Assembly: GCA_022340775.1 (NCBI GenBank)
Contig: JAJDNH010000041.1
Location: 1-40,994 of the forward strand
Source of the DNA: Acidobacteriota bacterium
Lineage (GTDB): Bacteria; Acidobacteriota; Thermoanaerobaculia; Thermoanaerobaculales; Sulfomarinibacteraceae
DNA length: 40,994 bases
Direction: 5' to 3'
Shown here piece by piece: positions 34,612 through 40,732 of this stretch. Within the stretch, counting starts at the first letter, position 1. Each line of letters begins with the position of its first letter. The notes below the pieces were generated by a model, which had not been told where the DNA came from, searched no databases, and was given only the letters and a program-made list of their open reading frames with translations. The position numbers were made by a program, and so were the translations under genes.

Positions 34612-35546
34612 GGCTCGTCCTCGAGCCGCTCTGCGACCCTCAGCCGCGCCGACCGTGCGCGGGGGTTGGCGCGAATCTCGGCCTCTTCCGGGCGCACGGG
34701 CTTCGCGCCCACCCTGTTCAAGACACGCCGCGCGCCGCAGGAGCATGCGGGAAGGCCCGGTGGGCAGACACACACACCCTCGAGGCGCCGCATGGTGTGC
34801 TTGACGATACGGTCTTCGAGCGAGTGGAAGCTGATGATGGCGAGGCGGCCGCCGGGGCGCAGCGCCTGGGCCGCCGGCTCTACGAACCGCTCCAGCTCGC
34901 CGAGCTCGTCGTTGACCGCGATCCGCAGGGCCTGGAACGTCCGGGTTGCTGGATGCACGCGACCGCGCCGCCCGCGGCCAAGGACACCAATCACGACTTG
35001 CACGAGGTCGCGGGTAGTCTCGAGAGGGGCCCGCTGCCGGTGGGTGACAATGGCACGCGCGATCGCCCTCGACCTGCGCTCCTCCCCGTACTCCCACAGA
35101 ATCCGCATCAGCTCCCCCTCGTCGGCGGTGTTAACAAGATCCGCCGCCGTGCTGCCCGACTTCCCCATGCGCATGTCGAGGGGCCCGTCGGCCATGAAGG
35201 AGAAACCGCGTTCCGGCGAGTCCAGCTGTAGCGATGAGCACCCGAGGTCCGCGAGGATGGCAATCGGCGCCTCCTCCCCGAGTTGCTCCAGCACGTCGCG
35301 AACCCGCGAGAAAGGGCTCTCGACGAGATGCACACGGTCGGCGAAGGGCAGGAGTCGCTCGCGCGCCAGCTCGAGGGCGCGGGGGTCACGATCGAGGCCG
35401 AGCAGACGGAAGCCGGGTGCGGCCTCCAACAGGGCGCAGGCGTGGCCACCGAGGCCCACCGTCGCGTCGACAACCAGGCCCGGGGCGACGGGGGTGAGGA
35501 GGGCGACAACGCGGTCGCACAGCACGGGCTCGTGAAGAACGCCCAC
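34608..35546 (-). CDS. rsmH: 16S rRNA (cytosine-1402-N4)-methyltransferase
   Basis: 312 aa, GTG start at 35546 with a GGAGGGGG run just upstream, 12 bp after the mraZ stop. SAM-dependent enzyme that methylates C1402 in the ribosomal P site. Seen: [29 protein letters not shown] (SAM loop), LLGLDRDPRAL, LADLGCSSLQLDSPERGFSF, GPLDMRM, EYGEERRSRAIARAIV, HPATRTFQALRIAVNDELG and ISFHSLEDRIVKHTMR. A CxC-type cluster CVCPPGLPACSCG near the C terminus is common in the family. Length is normal. Confidence 0.97.
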   Translation of the reverse strand: MGVLHEPVLCDRVVALLTPVAPGLVVDATVGLGGHACALLEAAPGFRLLGLDRDPRALELARERLLPFADRVHLVESPFSRVRDVLEQLGEEAPIAILADLGCSSLQLDSPERGFSFMADGPLDMRMGKSGSTAADLVNTADEGELMRILWEYGEERRSRAIARAIVTHRQRAPLETTRDLVQVVIGVLGRGRRGRVHPATRTFQALRIAVNDELGELERFVEPAAQALRPGGRLAIISFHSLEDRIVKHTMRRLEGVCVCPPGLPACSCGARRVLNRVGAKPVRPEEAEIRANPRARSARLRVAERLEDEP

Positions 35547-35558
35547 CTCCCCCCTCCA

Positions 35559-36002
35559 TTACAGCTCCAACTGCGCCAGCTCTTCGAGCTCGTCATCGGT
35601 GAGTGAAGCCTGCTCGAGCATGGAGGCCGCCCGCTCACGACGGGTCACGGCGAGGTGGTTGATGCGGCCCGACACCACCACCTCTCCGTCAACGTCCACC
35701 ATCTCGCGCAGCAGTGCCGGGATCAGCACCCGCCCCTGATCGTCCATGTCCACCTGCTGGCCGTAATTGACACGCTCTACGAGCTTGAGAACCGCCGGCT
35801 TCATCCCCGGCTTCGCCAACAGCCGCTCTTCGACCACCTCCCACACGACCAAGGGGTACAATCGAAGCTCGTGCGGAAAGAACGAACACACGTAGACTTC
35901 ACGACCGAACCCGGCCTCGAGCTGTTCGCGGAGCTTCGCCGGCAGCTTGACGCGTCCCTTCGCGTCGACGGTTGCCGGAAAACCCCCACGAAAGCGCTCC
36001 AC
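35559..36002 (-). CDS. mraZ: Transcriptional regulator MraZ
   Basis: 147 aa, GTG start at 36002 with a GAGGGGG run about 5 nt upstream. Two SpoVT/AbrB-like repeats: residues 1-50 (GFPATVDAKGRVKLPAKLRE) and 75-125 (VDMDDQGRVLIPALLREMV), each with the DxxGRxxxP signature. It forms a ring-shaped oligomer that binds tandem short boxes and in E. coli represses its own dcw operon. Four such boxes lie just upstream of this gene. It is first in the cluster. Confidence 0.96.
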   Translation of the reverse strand: MERFRGGFPATVDAKGRVKLPAKLREQLEAGFGREVYVCSFFPHELRLYPLVVWEVVEERLLAKPGMKPAVLKLVERVNYGQQVDMDDQGRVLIPALLREMVDVDGEVVVSGRINHLAVTRRERAASMLEQASLTDDELEELAQLEL

Positions 36003-36047
36003 CGAACCCCCTCGGCCCCCATGGTCGGGTGCGATTGGAACCCATAA

Positions 36048-36082
36048 ACCACTTCAGGCCATTTTGAGCCACTTCTGACCAC
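36048..36082 (-). promoter_or_regulatory. MraZ operator: four GTGG-type boxes at 10-bp period
   Basis: On the minus strand, GTGGT (36078-36082), GTGGC (36068-36072), ATGGC (36058-36062) and GTGGT (36048-36052) repeat at exactly 10 bp. The five intervening bases are AA-rich at their 3' end (CAGAA, TCAAA, CTGAA). The array lies 46 bp upstream of the mraZ start and covers the predicted transcription start. Tandem TGGG-like boxes at 10-bp spacing are the known target type of MraZ. Confidence 0.75.
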
Positions 36083-36085
36083 CCA

Positions 36086-36115
36086 ATAATGAGGCGGAAA
36101 CAGGGGCCGTGTCAA
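36086..36115 (-). promoter_or_regulatory. Promoter of the dcw cluster (PmraZ)
   Basis: On the minus strand, a perfect -35 TTGACA (36110-36115) is followed after 18 bp by CATTAT (36086-36091, 4/6 match to TATAAT). Predicted initiation near 36079 falls within the MraZ boxes, a good arrangement for repression. The leader to the mraZ GTG would be about 77 nt. Confidence 0.65.
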
Positions 36116-36425
36116 GCCCCGAGAAGGGAGAAAATGGCCTGTCGGCACCGTTTTCTTCGGCACCCATGCCGATCGGCCGGCCACATGTGACTCACGACAC
36201 ACAGCAGCCGCAGGAAAAGATGCGCTCAAACGGGCGTCGCCCGCAGCCCGCTAGGCTCTCCGGCGGTCGCTCCGAGCTCTTCGATCCCCTTTCGTGGCCA
36301 TGCGACCACCGGAGACGCGAGAGGGGCGGTCGGTAGGCGAGCAGACGGCCGCCGGAGCCACGGAGGAGACCGGTCTCACAAGACGCGCAACCGCGCCCGA
36401 CGTAGAATGCGGTGTGGGAGAGCAT
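36116..36425. other. Intergenic region between mraZ promoter and the glycyl-radical operon
   Basis: 310 bp. AAAATGGCCTG at 36131-36141 is the exact inverse of CAGGCCATTTT at 36055-36065 in the MraZ box array. CGGCACC is repeated at 36143-36149 and 36158-36164. CTCAAACGGGCGT is at 36225-36237. The 57-bp palindromic element and its flank follow at 36258-36355. TAGAAT at 36403-36408 is a possible -10 for the operon at 36426, with a poor -35. No gene is seen; the open frame from 36294 starts inside the repeat and is an extension of the activase frame. Confidence 0.6.
36258..36355 (+). repeat. 57-bp palindromic element, copy B (with flank)
   Basis: Arms CTCCGGCGGTCGC (36258-36270) and GCGACCACCGGAG (36302-36314) have one mismatch. 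The interior is 31 nt, with GATCC and TCGTGG at the same places as in copies A and C. Then ACGCGAG and, 30 nt on, ACGGCCGCCGG (36345-36355). It lies upstream of the glycyl-radical operon, in the same orientation as copy C downstream of it. Confidence 0.85.
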
Positions 36426-37349
36426 GTGTCCAGTCGGTCTGCCCAGGTTCCTCGCGGCATCGTCTTCAACGTCCAGAGGGCGTCGTTCCACGACGGCCCG
36501 GGAATCCGCACCACCGTCTTCCTCAAGGGGTGTCCGCTGAGCTGTCCGTGGTGCCACAACCCGGAGGGCATCGCACCGCAGGTGCAGGTGATCGTCAACG
36601 CCGCACGTTGCCTGGGTTGCGGGTCGTGCACGAACGCCTGCCCGAGGCCAGCCGGTCCCCTGTCCTCCGGAGAGAAGGTGGGCGACGGGGACTGCCTCGC
36701 CTGCGGCCGCTGTCTCGACGCCTGCCCGGCCGAAGCGCGCCAGATCGTCGGCCGGGAGTGGACGGTCCCGGAGGTGCTCGCCGAGGTGCTGCGCGACCGG
36801 CTCGCCTACGACACCAGCGGGGGCGGCGTGACCTTCTCGGGAGGCGAGCCGTTGTTCCAGCCTGCCTTCCTCGCCGCCTGCCTCGATGCCTGCCGGCAGG
36901 CGGGGATCCACACCGCCGTGGATACCTGCGGGTTTGCCTCCCGCGAAGTGGCGGCAGCGATCGCGGGGCAGGCGGACCTGCTGCTGTGGGATCTCAAGCA
37001 TCTCGACCCGGGGCGCCACCGGGAGCTCACCGGTGTGTCCCTGGACCCGATCCTCGCCAACCTCGAAGCGGCGTCGCGGCTCGGGGTGCGGATCTGGTTG
37101 CGCATCCCGGTGATTCCCGGCGTCAACGACGACCCCGACAACCTGCGTGCGGTTGCCGCCCTGGCGTCGGCGCTGCCGGCGGTCGAGCGGGTGAGCCTGC
37201 TGCCCTACCACCGCACGGGCACGGGCAAGGCGGCGCGTCTCGGACGGGAGGACGGCCTGACGCCCGTGCCACGGCCGTCGCCAGAGCGGATGCGGGAGGT
37301 CGCTGCGCTACTCGAGGAGGGCGGCATCGCGGCCGTCATCGGAGGGTGA
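36426..37349 (+). CDS. Glycyl radical enzyme activase (radical SAM, two ferredoxin-type clusters)
   Basis: 307 aa. GTG 36426 is chosen: GGGAG lies 5 nt upstream, and the family begins just there (RGIVFNVQRASFHDGPGIRT). Further upstream the frame runs into a repeat element. The radical-SAM motif is GCPLSCPWCHNPEG (C36, C40, C43). Two 4Fe-4S ferredoxin motifs follow: CLGCGSCTNACP (C62-C72) and CLACGRCLDACP (C90-C100). GGVTFSGGEPLFQP, DLKHLDPGRHRELTG and RIPVIPGVND are typical of the PflA family. It cleaves SAM to place a radical on Gly761 of the enzyme encoded 4 bp downstream. It requires anoxic conditions. Confidence 0.95.
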   Translation: MSSRSAQVPRGIVFNVQRASFHDGPGIRTTVFLKGCPLSCPWCHNPEGIAPQVQVIVNAARCLGCGSCTNACPRPAGPLSSGEKVGDGDCLACGRCLDACPAEARQIVGREWTVPEVLAEVLRDRLAYDTSGGGVTFSGGEPLFQPAFLAACLDACRQAGIHTAVDTCGFASREVAAAIAGQADLLLWDLKHLDPGRHRELTGVSLDPILANLEAASRLGVRIWLRIPVIPGVNDDPDNLRAVAALASALPAVERVSLLPYHRTGTGKAARLGREDGLTPVPRPSPERMREVAALLEEGGIAAVIGG

Positions 37350-37353
37350 CGTC

Positions 37354-39708
37354 ATGAACGAACGGACCATGCAGCTGCGGCAGGAGAGCCTGGACGCAGC
37401 ACCGTCGATCTCGTGCGAGCGCGCCGAGCTGATGACAGGCTTCTACCAGGAGAACCTCGGCCGCTGGTCGGCCCCCGTGATGCGCGCCAGGGCGTTCGAA
37501 GACCTCTGCCGGCACAAGGCGATCTGGATCGGCGACGGCGAGCTCATCGTCGGCGAGCGCGGGCCAAGACCGAAGGCCACGCCGACCTACCCGGAGCTCA
37601 CCTGCCACAGCCTGGAGGACCTCCGTATCCTCGACTCGCGGCCCAAGACTTCGTACCGCGTGCCTCCCGAGTGCCTCCAGGCCTACGAGACGACAATCAT
37701 CCCGTACTGGCGCGGCCGGTCGCTGCGCGACCGCATGATGGCGCACCTCCCCCCGGAGTGGCACGCCGCCTACGACGCCGGCGTCTTCACCGAGTTCATG
37801 GAGCAGCGCGCGCCGGGCCACACCGTGCTCGACGGCAAGATCTACTCGCGCGGGATGCTCGACTTCAAGGTCGACGTCGAACGTGCGCTGGCCGCTCTCG
37901 ACTTCGGCACGGATCCGGATGCGCTCGACAAGCGCGAGGCGCTGACCGCCATGGCGATCGCCTGCGACGCGGCAATCCTGTTCGCCGAGCGCCACGCCGA
38001 TCTCGCCGAGCAGCTGGCCGCCCAGACCGACGACCCGGTACGGCGCGCCGAGCTCGAGCGCATCGCCGCCGTCTGCCGCCACGTCCCGGCCCACGCGCCG
38101 CGCGACTTCTGGGAGGCGCTGCAGTCGTACTGGTTCTGCCACCTCGGCGTGATCACCGAGCTCAACGGCTGGGACGCCTTCAACCCCGGCCACCTGGACC
38201 AGCACCTGCTGCCGTTCTACCGGACGGGACTTTCCGACGGCACCCTCGACGAGGTCTCGGCGCGCGAGCTCCTGGAGTGCTTCTTCGTGAAGTTCAACAA
38301 CCACCTGGCGCCGCCCAAGGTCGGCGTCACCGCCGCCGAGAGCGGCACCTACACCGATTTTGCCAACATCAACATCGGCGGGCTCCTCGCCGACGGCTCG
38401 GACGGCTCCAACGAGGTCTCGCACCTGCTCCTGGACATCATCGAGGAGATGCACCTCCTGCAGCCCTCCTCCAACGTGCAGGTGTCGCGCAAGACCCCCG
38501 ACGCGCTGCTCGCCCACGCGCTGCGGGTGGTTCGCCGGGGCTTCGGGTTCCCCTCGCTGTTCAACGCCGACACGGTGGTCGAGGAGCAGCTGCGGCAGGG
38601 CAAGAGCCTCGAGGACGCCCGCGCCGGCGGCTGCTCGGGGTGCGTCGAGGTCGGCGCCTTCGGCAAGGAGGCGTACATCCTCACCGGCTACTTCAACCTG
38701 GTGAAGGTGCTCGAGCTGGCCCTCCACGACGGCGTCGACCCCCGCACCGGGGTCCGCCTGGGACCCGCCACCGGCGACCCCGCTTCCTTCGCCACCTTCG
38801 ACGACCTCTTCGAGGCGTTCCAGCGCCAGCTCGCCCACCTCCTGGAGGTCAAGGTCCGCGGCAACCTGCTGGTCGGGCGGCTCTACGCCACCGACATGCC
38901 GGCGCCGTTCCTGTCCGTCCTCATCGACGACTGCATCGCCAACGGCCGCGACTACAACGCCGGCGGCGCCCGCTACAACAACACCTTCATCCAGGCGGTG
39001 GGAATCGGCACCATCACCGATGCGCTGGCCGCCATCCGCACGCACGTCTTCTCAGACGGCGCGATGCCCCTCGCCGACCTGGTTGCGGCCCTCGACGCCG
39101 ACTTCGAAGGCGCCGACACGCTGCGCGCCCGCCTGGTCAACCGCATGCCCAAGTACGGAAATGACGACGATGAGGCCGACGACCTCATGCGCCGGGTATT
39201 CGACGCCGCGTTCGAGCTCATCGACGGCCGTCCCGACGCGCGGGGCGGGGTGCACCGCCTGGAGATGCTGCCGACCACCTGCCACGTCTACTTCGGCTCG
39301 GTGTGCGGTGCGACGGCGGACGGCCGGCGGGCGGGGATGCCGCTGTCCGAGGGGATCTCGCCGGTGCAGGGCGCCGACCGCCGCGGGCCCACCGCGGTGT
39401 TCAGCTCGGCCGCCAAGATGGACCACGTCAAGACCGGCGGCACGCTGCTCAACATGAAGTTCTCCCCATCGCTGCTGGAGGGCGAAGAGGGCATCGGCCG
39501 GCTTGCAAACCTGGTACGCACGTACTTCAAGGCCGACGGCCACCACGTCCAGTTCAACGTCGTCACCGCCGAGACCCTGCGCAAGGCCCAGGCCGACCCG
39601 GAGGCCTACCGCGGGCTCATCGTCCGCGTCGCCGGCTACTCGGACTACTTCTGCGACCTCTCCGAGGCGCTGCAAGAAGAAATCATCGCCCGCACGGAGC
39701 ACGGATAG
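37354..39708 (+). CDS. hypD: Glycyl radical enzyme, probable trans-4-hydroxy-L-proline dehydratase
   Basis: 784 aa, ATG 37354 after GGAGGG in the activase gene. The catalytic Cys is C430 in SGCVEVGAFGKEAYILTGYF, with the neighbouring Glu432. The glycyl radical site is G761 in RVAGYSDYF. Clostridioides difficile HypD active-site residues as I recall them (H160, D278, S334, F340, C434, E436, Y450, T645, G765) each have an identical residue exactly four positions earlier: H156, D274, S330, F336, C430, E432, Y446, T641, G761. It would dehydrate hydroxyproline to pyrroline-5-carboxylate. A generic pyruvate formate-lyase is excluded by the single Cys followed by V-E. No proC is adjacent. The symbol is shared with an unrelated hydrogenase-maturation protein. 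Confidence 0.88.
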   Translation: MNERTMQLRQESLDAAPSISCERAELMTGFYQENLGRWSAPVMRARAFEDLCRHKAIWIGDGELIVGERGPRPKATPTYPELTCHSLEDLRILDSRPKTSYRVPPECLQAYETTIIPYWRGRSLRDRMMAHLPPEWHAAYDAGVFTEFMEQRAPGHTVLDGKIYSRGMLDFKVDVERALAALDFGTDPDALDKREALTAMAIACDAAILFAERHADLAEQLAAQTDDPVRRAELERIAAVCRHVPAHAPRDFWEALQSYWFCHLGVITELNGWDAFNPGHLDQHLLPFYRTGLSDGTLDEVSARELLECFFVKFNNHLAPPKVGVTAAESGTYTDFANINIGGLLADGSDGSNEVSHLLLDIIEEMHLLQPSSNVQVSRKTPDALLAHALRVVRRGFGFPSLFNADTVVEEQLRQGKSLEDARAGGCSGCVEVGAFGKEAYILTGYFNLVKVLELALHDGVDPRTGVRLGPATGDPASFATFDDLFEAFQRQLAHLLEVKVRGNLLVGRLYATDMPAPFLSVLIDDCIANGRDYNAGGARYNNTFIQAVGIGTITDALAAIRTHVFSDGAMPLADLVAALDADFEGADTLRARLVNRMPKYGNDDDEADDLMRRVFDAAFELIDGRPDARGGVHRLEMLPTTCHVYFGSVCGATADGRRAGMPLSEGISPVQGADRRGPTAVFSSAAKMDHVKTGGTLLNMKFSPSLLEGEEGIGRLANLVRTYFKADGHHVQFNVVTAETLRKAQADPEAYRGLIVRVAGYSDYFCDLSEALQEEIIARTEHG

Positions 39709-39734
39709 CCTGGGCCATCCTGAAAGTCCGGCCG

Positions 39735-39805
39735 GTGATGGAGTGACGGGGTGACGGAGTGATGGAGGCCGCCGCCTACCCGGGGAAACGGAAGACGGGA
39801 AACGC
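39735..39805 (-). repeat. Low-complexity repeat with 8-bp tandem units, copy 2
   Basis: Four perfect-register 8-mers GTGATGGA, GTGACGGG, GTGACGGA and GTGATGGA occupy 39735-39766. Then come CCTACCCGGGG and GGGAAACGGAAGACGGG (from 39783), the complement of the block at 7379-7402. It is the same dispersed repeat as 7339-7439, in the opposite orientation. Confidence 0.75.
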
Positions 39806-39970
39806 TCCCCCATCCGTCCAAGAGGGCAAGAAGTGAAGGGTTAGGAGTAAGGGGACCCCCGCCCACCCAGGAAGCAGATAGAGGTCAGAAGTTAGCCCCG
39901 CGCCCACCCGGAGAACGCTGCCTTAGCACGCCTCAGAGAAGGGTGCGTTCGACGGGGCGTGCCATGCTTC

Positions 39971-40020
39971 GAGGTCTTCTGGAGCGCAGTCTCTATGCCG
40001 GCGCGGTGGCAGGAAACCTC
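39971..40020. repeat. Second palindromic element with different arms, copy C
   Basis: Arms GAGGTCTTCT (39971-39980) and AGGAAACCTC (40011-40020) enclose 30 nt. Nine of ten positions pair if one G-T is allowed, and pairing continues outward by 2-3 bp. The flank GTTCGACGGGGCGTGCC (39948-39964) and the following GGCAACC match the minus-strand flanks of 7214-7264. Confidence 0.55.
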
Positions 40021-40157
40021 GAGCTTGGCAACCCACGGGAACGCCGGTCGGCTTTGTGGCCTCACCTCTGAGGGAGGCGCCTCGTCGCCTGACCGGAGCG
40101 GGCCGTGAGAGCGATGAACCGCTGGAGATCCTCGCCCGCTCCGAGGCAGGTGACGAC

Positions 40158-40180
40158 GGGCGTCTGCGGAGCAGACGTCC
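40158..40180. repeat. Perfect small hairpin
   Basis: CGTCTGC (40161-40167), loop GGA, GCAGACG (40171-40177) pair perfectly and extend to GGG/TCC with one G-T. It has no T-run, so it is not a typical terminator. It may be a further palindromic unit of this repeat-rich stretch. Confidence 0.5.
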
Positions 40181-40269
40181 GGGCGCCGGAGACACAGAGA
40201 ATGCGGCGTTCCCACGGCCCTTGGCGCTCAGAGAACAGCTTCACGTTTGAACGAAGCGGCCCGAGCGGC

Positions 40270-40364
40270 GTTCGGCGGTCGCCTCGAGGCCCCCGATCCC
40301 ATCTCGTGGCCTCGCAACCGCCGGAAACGCGAGGCGGGCGGCCGCGTTGGACCGCACGGCCGCC
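40270..40364 (+). repeat. 57-bp palindromic element, copy C (with flank)
   Basis: Arms GTTCGGCGGTCGC (40270-40282) and GCAACCGCCGGAA (40314-40326) enclose 31 nt with GATCC and TCGTGG at the conserved positions. ACGCGAG follows and ACGGCCGCC ends at 40364. It lies 53 bp downstream (in the transcript sense) of the RAYT-like gene at 40418-40732. Confidence 0.85.
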
Positions 40365-40417
40365 AGTGTTACGCTTATTCTTAGGTGCCAGGGCCGACAC
40401 TTTTGGCACTTTTGGGC

Positions 40418-40732
40418 TCATTGGTCGTCTTCCAGGGTGGAGAGCTGTCGATCCAACTCATCGTGTGCCTCCGCAAACTCCGCCTCCGTGATCCGCCGCT
40501 CCGCTCCCCACCGCACCCATCGGGAGATCGCGTCGCCGCGCCTCCCGAGCACCTTGCCCAGCTCGCGCGGGCTCTGGCGCCAACGCTCCACTCCCACCGT
40601 CGCAAGGAGAATCCTCGCCCCTGTCACGTCCCGCGTGTACCCATGGCCCGCGAGAGCCTCGATCTCGTATCCATCGGTGCCAGGCTTTAGGAAGTTGGGA
40701 AGTTGTTCTCCCGGGTCGCCAGGTCGCGTCAC
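40418..40732 (-). CDS. RAYT-like C-terminal helix-turn-helix domain (probable transposase remnant)
   Basis: 104 aa, GTG start at 40732 overlapping the preceding gene's stop by GTGA. Residues 35-100 (GARILLATVGVERWRQ, LGKVLGRRGDAISRWVRWGA, HDELDRQL) contain a helix-turn-helix. The pattern matches what I know of the C-terminal, DnaA-like part of REP-associated tyrosine (Y1/RAYT) transposases. The Y1 catalytic domain (HUH, Tyr) is absent. The same module recurs in the next gene upstream (shared ATxGVERWxQ and DxLDRxL), so this is probably a duplicated or decayed tail. A small DNA-binding protein is possible. Confidence 0.5.
   Translation of the reverse strand: MTRPGDPGEQLPNFLKPGTDGYEIEALAGHGYTRDVTGARILLATVGVERWRQSPRELGKVLGRRGDAISRWVRWGAERRITEAEFAEAHDELDRQLSTLEDDQ

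Larger units (their letters stand above)
39709..40417. other. Repeat-rich intergenic region
   Basis: 709 bp without a convincing gene. It holds: 8-bp tandem repeats and the low-complexity block (39735-39805); direct repeats GCCCACCC near 39862 and 39902; a palindrome with 10-nt arms (39971-40020); a strong small hairpin GGGCGTCTGC-GGA-GCAGACGTCC (40158-40180); and the 57-bp element (40270-40326). Order and orientation mirror 7008-7464 read backwards. Confidence 0.75.

Noticed and set aside
36294-36425. N-terminal extension of the activase starting at 36294
   Set aside because: It begins inside the 57-bp repeat and has no family similarity. GTG 36426 has a ribosome site and starts at the family N terminus.
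37354-39708. Pyruvate formate-lyase or glycerol dehydratase
   Set aside because: PFL needs two adjacent Cys; here a single Cys precedes V-E. Residues specific to hydroxyproline dehydratase are present at constant spacing.
7044-40364. Palindromic elements as integron attC sites
   Set aside because: No consistent GTTRRRY/RYYYAAC ends, no integron integrase, and the copies are dispersed rather than arrayed with cassettes.
39709-40417. CRISPR array or tRNA cluster in the repeat-rich region
   Set aside because: Repeats are not evenly spaced with unique spacers, and no cloverleaf with TTCRA and acceptor stem was found.
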